Assembly (NCBI GenBank): GCA_029224185.1
Contig: CM055192.1
Span: forward strand, 2,841,001 to 2,905,000
Source: Karalla daura
Taxonomy: Eukaryota > Chordata > Actinopteri > Chaetodontiformes > Leiognathidae
Length of the DNA stretch: 64,000 nt
Direction: 5' to 3'
The notes below the pieces were generated by a model. It was not told the DNA's origin and searched no databases. It saw only the letters and a program-made list of their open reading frames with translations. A program made the translations under genes and the position numbers. This document shows positions 33,500 to 43,668 of the stretch, piece by piece (the stretch's first letter is position 1; each line of letters opens with the position of its first letter).

Positions 33500-36217
33500 C
33501 TGTGGAAGAAAAGAGATGCGGGTCAGAGACAACCGAGACAATCGTTTCATCGCTATAGCTTATGCCCTGATATTGTGTGTACCGTGTAAGCCTGCTCCCC
33601 AGGCCCAGAGTCTGGTCGCTGCCATTTCTGATTGGACAAAATCTTCAGGACGACCACGCCGAAGGCAACTATCACGACACCCAATGAATTTCCCAACACT
33701 GCCTCAGGTGGAAGTTTAGCATAAGGCTGTGTTCCATTGGTGTTTCCTTTGCTGTGGGAAGACACATTGAAATGGGCAGTTTTATCAGGTCACATTCAAA
33801 TCAACAATTTCCAAGCCTCATTTGTTATCAGGATGACGCCTTCAGATGGAGATCTGGTTTTCACACCGGATTGCCACTTAAATTGCTCAAAAACATAAGA
33901 TGACAGCAACAGTGGATGAGTCGGAGCTCACACAGGTAAATCATTGGACATAAAACAAACAAAAAAAAAAAAACAAAAGCAGAAATACAACACTCACAGG
34001 ACAAAGAAGAGTTTTTCATTGATTCCCGAGACGCAGGCAATGATGCTGAGTGACAGTATGCTGCCTCCGAGCCACACGTGAACGGGCTTTAGGAGCTTGC
34101 GCAGTGGGAGCGGAGAGCAGGGCAGGAGGAAGCCGGCCACGCCCACCGCCCACTGTCGGGACAACGCAGAAGAGACAGACAATGAACCACCGCGGCGCAC
34201 GGCGCACCTCGCCGACGCGATCCCCCGGCCCGGGCGCACGTCACCTGGGTGGCGAAGAGCGCCACGGCGGCGATTCCGACCCAGCTGTGCAGAGAGTAGA
34301 GGTTGGGGGTGTTGTTGGCGTTGTGAAAGTCGAACACGGCGCAAAGCCCCGTGACCGCCAGCACCAGGGCCAGGAGCATGAGGGCGGCGTGCAGCAGCTT
34401 CCACGGCAGCTTGTTCTGACCCCAGGTCAGGGGGATGCGGTACAGCACGGCTCCTGTGGGAGGGGGGGGGGGGCAACGTCACGTATACATTTGCTTTAAC
34501 GATGTACGTCATTATACTAGCTAATAACATGGCTGGAGGGCCGGCCACTGACTGGCTTCGACAGCACCTCGGGCCTGGAGGCCACACTGTGCACACGGCA
34601 CCTGCGCTACAAATTTGGCCCCGTTTGACAGGTATGAGCGGGGGGGGGGGGGGCATCTGGACTTTCAGCGCTCGAACACCGGACATCGTCTGATCGATGG
34701 CGCAGGTGCTGCTAGACGTTCAAGTCGCTCAGATGACAGATTTTTATCTGCCTGATTTTAACAGGTTTTATTGTATCTGCACAGCTTAATTGATCGGGAA
34801 CTTGAAAGATCATGCGCGGAATGAGGATAATGAACTCGGATGACAAATAGGGTTCACACAGATACTATGCCTGGTGTTTATTGTCCGGCCTCCAAGACAT
34901 TTAATCATTCACCATCTTTTATGAGCACGCAACCGTTTAGTGATGCAGTATCCGCTGTGACCCCCTGACCGCCTTTCACATGCAACTTTGTCAGCTAAGT
35001 TTGTTCCTGCAAACTATCTAGTGTTATTCCTTTTCAGAGGACTGGAAACATGATGCTACACACTTCAGAAGGGCTTAAAAATAAACCTTGTTTTGATTAG
35101 AATTTCAGCTTCCGTACCCTAGTTTCATGCAAGGCTCTTTGCCCGTCTCCTCTAGAGCCACTGCAGCTGCTTTTTCTCACCCATCCATCACATGTGGACC
35201 AGAGGGAACAGAAACATTTCTATTCTTATCCGTTCGGTCCCGCGCAGACCGTCAAAAATAAGACGCCGCTTGTAAATACTTCACCGTGGGACAGCGGTGA
35301 CTTCATCTGCACTCGCCTCTGGATTGTTATAATGACAGACCCAATGTAGTAGCCATCCATGACAGCAAATATGAACTAAAAGCTAGCGAGCCCACCAACA
35401 CCTACCAAAATGAGGAACAGGCCCTTCATCAGGCTCCATTTCTTCAGATCTAATCTGAAAAACCTCATTTTTTATTACCGTGCCAGTGTGATTACTTTGT
35501 GAAGGCAGTGTGAATATTATTTGCACTTTTATGAAAGAATGATGGCCAAAATGCTATACACTAAAATTAATGTTCTGGGGGACATCAATTTATTTAGTTT
35601 AGTTAGTCATGCCGCAGCTTTAAGCAAGACACAGGTGGTGAATATATGAATCAACTCTGTCTCACTTTCTGTCATTTTGACTCTTCATTTCTCAATCAAT
35701 ACTGAAATTGAGGCAGAAAAGTACTTCATTGCAGAAGTGTGAATTTCCTCTACGTCGCAGTGTGTCACTGCATTTGCATGAATGGATCTGACGAGCGACG
35801 GGCAAAAGGGTTGACGCAGGGAAATGTCACGCATGTGGCAGATGCGCTACACTTCCTCAGTGAAACACAACTCGGGGAAAAAAAGAGAAGTGAGTCACTG
35901 CAGTCTACAGGTGCTGCGGACGGTGCCTCACCTTCACGCAGCTGAGCCAGGCACTGGGTTAAATGTTAAGTCATCACAGACTCCGTCAAACTCGCATTCT
36001 TTAAAGATCCCATTATAAGAGGAGACTCACCGTTGCCGTACACCACAACCAGGCCGGCGACCATCAGAACTGGGTGCCAGTTAAACTGCCTGGCCGAGCC
36101 GTCCCAGGCGAAACCGCCGCGCCACCGGCTGTTCCACAAGCACGCCAGCGCCACGCAGGCCAGGCCCAGGCCCAGGCACAGCGCGTAGCAGACGTAGAAG
36201 CTCAGTACGGACCTCAT
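33473..36217 (-). CDS. cyb561a3: cyb561a3, lysosomal ascorbate-dependent ferric reductase (complete, 5 coding exons)
   Basis: Cytochrome b561 family member A3 passes electrons from cytosolic ascorbate across the endolysosomal membrane to reduce Fe(III) for export. Five exons with perfect phases encode about 248 residues (human about 242). Several hydrophobic segments fit the six-helix b561 fold. The four haem-ligand His are seen at about 48 (NWHPVLM), 84 (LLHAALM), 118 (LYSLHSWVG) and 157 (KPVHVWLGG). Paralogue assignment to A3, not CYBRD1 or CYB561, rests on GQNKLPWKLLHAAL, SGINEKLFF, the AVLGNSLGVVIVAFG segment and a C-terminal PLL motif, all like human CYB561A3. An N-glycosylation site (NGT) sits in the last luminal loop. 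The 5' UTR exon is separate. All donor and acceptor sites are canonical and no frameshift was found. Confidence 0.93.
33583..33751 (-). CDS. cyb561a3: cyb561a3 coding exon 4
   Basis: This 169-nt exon encodes KGNTNGTQPYAKLPPEAVLG, the last helix NSLGVVIVAFGVVVLKIL and a cytosolic start NQKWQRPDSGPGEQAYT. The acceptor is TTCCCACAG. The donor GTACAC is weak but keeps phase 0 into a family-like ending. Confidence 0.88.
33998..34152 (-). CDS. cyb561a3: cyb561a3 coding exon 3
   Basis: This 155-nt exon encodes WAVGVAGFLLPCSPLPLRKL, then KPVHVWLGGSILSLSIIAC and VSGINEKLFFV. The acceptor is CCCGACAG and the donor GTGAGT. It carries the fourth haem His. Confidence 0.94.
34245..34453 (-). CDS. cyb561a3: cyb561a3 coding exon 2
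   Basis: This 209-nt exon encodes AVLYRIPLTWGQNKLPWKLL through AVFDFHNANNTPNLYSLHSW and ALFATQ. Two haem His lie here. The polypyrimidine tract is an almost pure C run before CCCACAG. The donor is GTGACG. Confidence 0.94.
34454..36030 (-). other. cyb561a3 intron 1 of the coding region
   Basis: AT-rich, unique-looking intron of about 1.6 kb. G runs occur near its 3' end (34461-34471, 34640-34652). No other feature was recognised. Confidence 0.6.
36031..36217 (-). CDS. cyb561a3: cyb561a3 coding exon 1
   Basis: ATG at 36217 has A at -3 and is the first in-frame Met after the acceptor TTGCCGCAG (exon start 36235). It encodes 62 codons plus one base, with helix 1 (FYVCYALCLGLGLACVALAC) and QFNWHPVLMVAGLVVVYGN. 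The donor is GTGAGT. Confidence 0.93.
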
Positions 36218-36575
36218 CCTGGAGAGGCTGCTGGGCTGCGGCAAAGCACAGGGCACACAATGAATCGTGAGACTCGATCGGATTGAAGGATGTGGGGAAA
36301 AGAGAGAAAACACTCTTCAGACCCTGAGGTCACGCTGAATAATTGTAGAGATTCCCTTGTTGAACAAATAAGCCTCGCGTGACATTAAGACAAGCATGTG
36401 CCAATCCCGTACTCCTTAGAATTTAAATAAAACCATCGATTCAAATGTGGCAGTGAACATCCTCTTAAACATAACAAATTGAGCAAACAGAAGTGGCTGG
36501 ATCGCTTCCCTTGACTACTACTACTATTCATTTTCAGCCTGACATCTACTTCGTCGTTAAGTCTATTTGACTTAC

Positions 36576-36760
36576 CTCGTCCCCGGCTGATGGGCACTGG
36601 CTGTGACTCAACTCTCAGTCTGAGCTCTTACCTTGCTCAGGGCGTGATTTGCTCTTACTTCGTGTTTCTGCGGCTCAGCTGCAGTCTCACTTCCACATTG
36701 GGCAGCGCTCAGGTGTCCGAGTGGGAGGAGGTCGGGGGTGGGGGGGCAGATGGGAGCCGA
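36576..36760 (-). promoter_or_regulatory. cyb561a3 5' UTR exon and promoter region (approximate)
   Basis: Minus-strand GCCGGGGACGAG is followed by the strong donor GTAAGT at 36575 and below, 341 bp upstream of the next acceptor (exon start 36235). GC-rich DNA to about 36760 would be promoter. The start site is not defined. Confidence 0.5.
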
Positions 36761-38604
36761 GGGGCCAGGCCGCAGCATCAGCGTGTGTGGGCGTTCGCCA
36801 TCAAACCATATGACACTGTCCCCTCCTATCAGACAACAACAAAAACACTACATTTGGATTGTTCCCAGGGGTCTGATGCGAGCTTTTCGCCCATGTTAAA
36901 AACACGAAGGAAATGAAAGTTGCTTATTGTCAGCAACAGGTGACTCGTCTCGTGACCTAACGTCAGTGCGTAGGCAGGACGACGTCACACTTTCGCCTCG
37001 ACGTTCATGTGAAAATTTGAATCGCTAAATCTTGAAATGATATCCAGGTTAACGCGAGGCGTACGTCTTAAACCTAACCCTCGTCACGGCAGATGTCTCT
37101 CCACTCTGACGCATTTAGAAAACAACACCGGTAAAGTGTTACGTAGGTCACTCAGCACGCACACAGAAAGTCTCGATGTTACAGGAGTTGAGGACGCATA
37201 TCCCTATACCTCGTGTACAGACGCCCGATATCTACGCAGACGCCAGGGGAACGCAGGGGGTAAAGAGAGAAAAAGTAGTATTTACAGGTACAAATCGTCC
37301 ACTCTTAGTAGATAGGGGGCAAAGCTAACCCATTTCCTTATTAGTGACGCAAGGCCTGCTGGGAAATGTAGTGTTATTGGCCACTATCGCTCCCAGCGGC
37401 GTCAACCCCTACTGTGGCGATATAATGAAATGAATATATTTATATAGGGGCTTCAAACTTCTACACGTTAAAAACACGTTACAAATCACCAAAAAGATGA
37501 ATAGAGGCTAAACTAATTTGAGTTAATCCGTCGGAAGTGGTGAGTTTTGACTTGGTTATTTGAAGGTTGTTGGATATTTATCATCATCATCATCACCATC
37601 ATCTCTCTCTGTCTGCCTTAAGCTAACTAGTTGAAGCAGATACCTTCTCCGAATATGCCTCTGCTCAGGGTTTCTGACTTGAGAAGATGTAGCCTGCAGA
37701 ATTGGGGTCCAGTTGGAGTATATGGCTAGACTCATTGGGTAACTAAACAGGAGGCTGCATAGGGCCAGTAGTGATGTAACTGGGGTGTGAAGCGGAACAG
37801 CAGCTGTGTAAAGAATCTGTAATTTTGCATCTGAACTGCTGCTCGTCTCAGTTCTTGTGTCTGCTTGGCTGTCTGGTTCTTCTAATGCCATTTCTTTAGT
37901 ACCTCAGAATAAAAATGTAAAGCTCATTCCTTTAAGCAAAACAGAGGACATAAATAATACATTAATGTTAATAGCATACAGAAAAATTAATGACAACTGC
38001 AAACACTTAAAAGTAACGATTGTTGTGGGGGAAAGACGGCAACATGGCTGTCTGACAGCTGACCTGTAAACATGTGTTGTCTTTCAGCTCCACCTGGAGG
38101 CAGTATTAACCAGGATTCCCTTTGCTCCTCCGCTCTATGGATATTAGTGAGGCTTTTATCTCACTGTGTCTCAAACACTTGAATGCCTCAAACCTCTAAT
38201 TGAATTAGAGAGTTAGCATTGATGTTGTTTTCTACACACATGTTGTGTCATTGTGTTTTTATGGTTTGGACTATGGCATGCAGAGTCCCAGCTTTTAGCT
38301 GAAAGGAGGTTTACACAGCTGGTTCAATTGATGGTATGATTTTTAAAATATATTTTTTACTGAAGTCAGCTTGAGCAGAATAAAGATCATCAGTTGCATA
38401 CATTAGCTTCGACCAGACATTTTAAAACGTGAAGAAAGCAACTGTGTGATAAACTCTTTCTCACATCAACACGTTTTGTTTACATGGGAAGTAACTGTTG
38501 TTTGGTGGTGTATTTCATACAGTGGTGTCATTTTTTTCTTTTTTCTTTTTCTTTTTTTTACATTGTGGCATCATTCTCTGAATCTTTTATCCACTGCATC
38601 CCAG

Positions 38605-38772
38605 AATGGAGGCCTGAGCCTCCGTCCTCCAGTGCTCTTTTCCAAAACAGACAAGAACCACGCTGTCAGTGAGTACAAGACCGCCTTCTATCATCAAAGT
38701 CTCAGCTCCTCTGACACTCTTCTTGAAGTGATGTTTTTGAATGCCCTTAGTCCCCCCCCTCCTGCACTTTGA
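38605..38772 (+). other. Exon-like segment, unidentified
   Basis: An 80-bp T-rich tract ends in GCATCCCAG, a strong acceptor. The following open frame reads NGGLSLRPPVLFSKTDKNHA, then VSEYKTAFYHQSL, to a stop at 38770-38772. A donor (TCA|GTGAGT) also occurs at 38669, so it could be a 64-nt internal exon or a terminal exon. Codon usage looks plausible but no family is recognised and no partner exon was found. Confidence 0.3.
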
Positions 38773-41700
38773 CTGCCCCCAGTGGAACAGTGCTGAGGAT
38801 GACAACACTTGAAAGGAGGCCGCGGAGTTGGCTGTGTGAAACTATGGGACAGCTCCAGGCTTTGGTTCAGGGACGTCCAAATGCACAAAGTGTCCTTAAT
38901 GTCTTCTTGTGTTCTGCCACGGCATGCACTTTGTCTCACCCTTATGGTTCTGCAGTAGTTTCTCTCTCAAAGATGCACAGCCTAAGTACAGGCTTGTAAT
39001 CAGACTCCAACATCCGTCCTGTACAAAACAATTGAACCCAGTGCAATGCAGCAACTGCAACAACAACACTATGCATAGCCATCGAAAGACAAGTAGACTC
39101 ACCTGAAACATTTTTTGAACGTTTAATCTGGATTCTTTGGAAGGTTAATGTTGTAACTGGAAGTCATTCGGGGATCAAGTCGGGGATGTAATGTCATGTC
39201 AGTTGTAATGTGAGTATCGTTGACCAACGTGAACATTAGGTGCAGGAAGCCAAGTTGGGTGCACACTGAAGAATTTATTTTATTTCCTATCATCACTTGG
39301 TTGAGAAACTGTTCTCCCATCCCATCTTGTAATCTACACAGACCAGACCGACCTGCTGCTGGGCTATGAGACATTGCACTAGTTCAGGTCTGAGAGCTAG
39401 CCCGCTTCCCTAGACTGCTTGGGAAGAGTTTGGTATACTATAGTATACTAGACAGAAAACATGGGGTATCCTATCCTGTCCCTGGTATCCCATCAAAACC
39501 AACATTTGGTTTACCATGCTGAGGAATTGGGAGCATAACTGATGAAACTCAAATCGAAGAGTCGAGGCACAAATCAGGGATGTCATACAGATATACAATG
39601 TGAAGCCAATCTGTTGCAAGTGAAGGGAAGGCCGACTGTGAATGGGAAATGACTTTTTTTATTCTGTGGAAGTCGTCCTGAATGCTGTCAGAAGTGACCT
39701 TTCCTGTCTCTCACAATTCACTTTCTGCAAAGCTTTATATCAGGGACAAATCGTGGTAGAGAACAAGGCTAATCTAACCCTGATTCCTCTTTGTATTTTG
39801 TACTGTAACGCTGACTTCACCTCAAGTTCCTTGAGTTGCCTCCAGCGACAAAGACAAGAATGCCTGAATATTATTTCCTTCTCAACACTGATTATCAGAG
39901 ATTTTGATGAAGAGACTTGCAAGCCTTGTTATTTCACTTATAACCTTCATCAGAATCAGGCAGTATTCAATCAAAATTGCACACAAGAGGTACCCAGTAC
40001 ACATTTGGCACATCACCTACATGGATGCGGTGTCATGAGGACTGCGATTCATTATTCTGGCACGGATGTGACTGCAATGGTCGCTTAGTAGAAGGACATG
40101 CTTGCCGAGAACAGCTACATTATAGTCTTTGTGTCGTAGTACTGCGACACAACCTGAGAGCATTTTCTTCAACAAACTCAAAGTCAAAGTCGAATCGCCA
40201 TTGGATGTCAGTGTGTTCCCAGTGGCTTTTTGGGTTCACGATCACACACACTGGAGGTTTTGGGTCCTTGCCTTCACAGCTCCATGAAGTCCTTGGCAGC
40301 TGCTGGGGGCCAATTGAGCTGATATCACAGAGCGGGAATGAATCCTCTGGAGTGGCAGCTGGTGTTTCTTGGTTTCTGACCAGTACTCATTGAAAAAAGT
40401 GGAATGACTAAAATAGGGAAGGAAAAACCATGCGAGGTCCTTCAGGAGATGAGACTCTGGATCCTGCTGAAAACAAAATAATTAAAGCTAGAACCGTTCT
40501 ATCATCGGCCCTTTACAGGCATCACTTCTATAATATAACCCTGCTATGTAGTACAGGGGTTTAGAGCAGATACACAGAGCAATGTTCACCATCATTTGTA
40601 TCATTGTATTTGTATCATTGTATTTCAGGCCTATGATAATTCTCTATCCTCTAATTTCCTCGTATTCTTTTCTGTTAAATGTGCCACAATGCTCACCATT
40701 CACGAAGACGATCTGCTGTTTGAGGCTCGGCAGGCAAAGTTCACTGGGCTTATCTTTACGATCTGATAACAACTGTGACCCAAAAACAACGGCGATGGGA
40801 GTAAACAGTAAAACTACTGACTCCAAATGGAAATCGATGTGCTATTGAAGCTATAAAACTATAAAACACCCGCAGCGCGTCTGAAGAAACGTCTGTGTTT
40901 AAGGAGTTTCTTCCCCCTAGTGATCCATTCCGCATTAAACATAACTGCTACAGAATATTGATTGCGCTTTTTGTTTGATACGTGATAGAATTGGGTCGCT
41001 CAAAGCGAACTGACAACTCCGTGAATACTTCACATCGGGTCGTTTTGATGGAATAAGGTGTTCAGTTTGAAACTTTGGATGGAGCGTGGCTAAATAATGT
41101 CAAGCAAGAGTGCTCACATCTTTCTAATCACTCTGGTGTGTGGAGTGTCAGAGGGGGGAACTCCGCTCATTGCTTTATTTATTTTTTATTATTGTGGTTT
41201 GCCCTTTCAGCCTCAGAAAGGCCTCAGCCTCCTGAGTCGCCCAGGCCCCCCCCCCCCCCCAAACCCTTACCACTTCCTCACACATGCGGCCGACGTGCTG
41301 GATCACACAGTTTAGATGTCTAAATAACCGGCGGAGGCAGAAACGCCGGCTTTCTGTCTCCTCTCCAAAGGAAGGACCTGTGACGGGCTTTCACCCTCCT
41401 GGGATGCCGCGAGAGCTAATTGTTTCCATATTTCACATCTTGCCGTCTATTAGAGGCATGCGCTTTTGGTGTGGATCGAGCGAAAAAAATACTTCAGAAT
41501 GCAAAGCCGGCCTAACGCGGACTAATTTGAATGTCCAATTACGCTCACACTTTGCGTACCCAAGTGTAATGCGGCTACTGAGCAGCCTGGCTCTGATATC
41601 CATAATAGATTCACGCCTTCTAATGGCCTTTTTTCCAGAGCGGTAATTCGGTCTGCTACGCGAGCTGCCATCGGGCGTTGACAGCGAGCCTTTAGTTTTG

Positions 41701-42150
41701 ATGCATGGCCGTCGGAGAATGGATGGCTTGCAGCGGAGGTATCATTTCGCTGGATGTTTTCCGCGACAGCTCCGAACGCTCTCGCCCCCCCCCCCCCCCC
41801 CCAACACACACCACAGGGCCGGAGCTCATATTAATGGGCACAGTTGTGCCATCAACATTCATAACGGTAATGGGAGACAAAGACACTTGTCACGGGAGTA
41901 AATGAACGGCTAATGCGGCATGCTGTGCAGCCCGCCGGATGTGGGGGGGTTGGGGGGGGGGGGGGGGGGGGCAGAAAGGCGCTGAAACGTTGGGCAGGTG
42001 GAGGCAAGTCTGGGCAGGTCGCGCAGACGTTGAGCGGATGCGGAACTTGCATTTGCCTGCTCAGCTACAGCCACAGAAATAGGTAGAGGCAGTTGCATAT
42101 CTGAAGAGATGTGTTTGTCCAATTCAATGACAAACCAATGTGATTGGTTA

Positions 42151-42220
42151 GATACAAGATCTTGCCATCTGACTGCAGATCCTGAAGAACTGACTGAAGA
42201 TACAAGATCTTGCCATCTGA
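42151..42220. repeat. 22-bp direct repeat, spacing 48 bp
   Basis: GATACAAGATCTTGCCATCT plus GA occurs identically at 42151-42172 and 42199-42220. A weaker echo (GACTGCAGAT / GACTGAAGAT) lies in the spacer. Confidence 0.9.
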
Positions 42221-42409
42221 GGGACTGGAATAGTGATTCTCTTGCCATTATGGACATTTACCACTGGTGGTTAGTTTTAGTGTACTTAACTACTGTCTCT
42301 AGAAGTGGGCCAAGAATGACAAGTCTGGGAGCTGATCAAGAGAAACGTGTGTGAAGCCGTCACCAAAGCAAAAGCCGTCCACTTGGAGAAATCCATACAT
42401 ATACAACAC

Positions 42410-43357
42410 ATGCTGGTTTGTTTAATACTTTTATTACATATACATATACATTTGAGTTCCTTCACAGTTTTGATGTCTTCACTATTAATTTATGATAACG
42501 AACATGACGAAGACACGTCCAACCCTGTGATACATTCAATTCAACCGCCCTGCACAAGATGCAGAACTGCAGTGAACATGGAAACATTTAGCAGGGCTTG
42601 AAAGTAACGCGCAAAGGAACAGAAGAGGAGTGACGAGGAACATTTGCAAAAGCAAACGGTTCGCTCTGCTCTCGCCACGGGAACAAATGAACCATGTAAA
42701 CAACGTCCCAACGTGTCCGCGACGCTAACGGACAAAAAATAAATAGAACTGGCTGGGATTTCCAATCATCTGCACTACGTCCACATTTTGATCATTTTGA
42801 AGATCATTCAGTGCAAGTATTAAGGCACCAACTCCCACTGACCAAAAACAAGCGAAACTGTCACAGAATAAATAAAACGGAACGCATCTCGCGCGCGTTA
42901 ATCAAGTCTGATGATCGTCACAGTAACTGTCAGCGACCTGTCGTGGGATGCCGCCGTCTCTTCTTTGCACATATGCTACTGCACTAACAGAAGGAAATGG
43001 ATCACCGGGCCAAACAAACAACATTCCAGATGTCACCGTTTGTTCATTATCGGGGTGTGACCCTGTGGCTGTACAGTGACATCGGACGGAGTGACGCCAT
43101 CGAAACTTTCTTTTGTTTTATTCCGTCCACTCGTCTTCCTGCCCAGTGGCAACAGAGCCAGTGTTGGTGACACAGAAGCTGACTCCAGTGATGACTTTGA
43201 GGCTCTATGAGCCTCCAGTGCTACCTACCCTAGGTTACTTTTAGCAAAGCGTTTGCCTCGGACCACCAAGAGCAGCGGTCCTGATGCGCTGCCACCTCAG
43301 TCGGCGTTGGACCTGAACGCCCTCGGCAGCGGAGAGCTCACGCAGTAAACTGGGATT
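42410..43357 (-). other. tnfrsf10 3' UTR (end approximate)
   Basis: A minus-strand AATAAA lies at 42430-42435 (TTTATT on +), about 920 bp after the stop, followed by T/TG-rich sequence. No other coding signal is present. Confidence 0.5.
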
Positions 43358-43668
43358 CTAGGGGAAAACATCTTCCTCTCCCTTGCATTTGTAATAGCCA
43401 CTGCGAATGGCTTTCTCCTTGATCTCGTCAGCTGTCAGCCTCTGCTTCAGGACGAGGAGTTCTTTCAGCAGGTCGTTTATGTTTGCTTCTTTGCCTTCTT
43501 TCTCCACCCAGATGTTCAGCAATTCATGGATCCTGTCCTCATACGGAAGGGGGTCTTTGCTTTTGATCACATTGTCGCTGATGCCAAGGTGACGGAAGAA
43601 TCTCTTGTAGTAGTCGCTGTCCATTACTTCAAACAACTCAAAGCATCCCTTCAGTGACTCTTCCTGAC
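43358..43668 (-). CDS. tnfrsf10: tnfrsf10 last coding exon (death domain)
   Basis: The acceptor CTGCCTGCAG is followed by QEESLKGCFELFEVMDSDYY, KRFFRHLGISDNVIKSKDPL and so on to a stop at 43358-43360. It holds the whole six-helix death domain and a short acidic tail (GEEDVFP). Confidence 0.93.

Larger units (their letters stand above)
36761..42409. other. Intergenic region between cyb561a3 and the death receptor
   Basis: About 5.6 kb. It holds one exon-like segment near 38.6 kb, a poly-C run (41786-41801), a poly-G run (41951-41971), and a 22-bp direct repeat at 42151/42199. Other ORFs (for example 37556-37891 minus, 39642-40393 plus) resemble nothing I know and lack splice support. Confidence 0.5.

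Noticed and set aside
37556..37891. 111-codon minus-strand ORF with an Asp-rich end
   Set aside because: The Asp run is a translation of a TCA/ATC repeat; no homology or splice signals; no flanking gene.
39642..40393. Two overlapping + strand ORFs of about 140 codons
   Set aside because: Overlapping frames with no recognisable domain, splice context or codon bias; treated as chance ORFs in AT-rich DNA.
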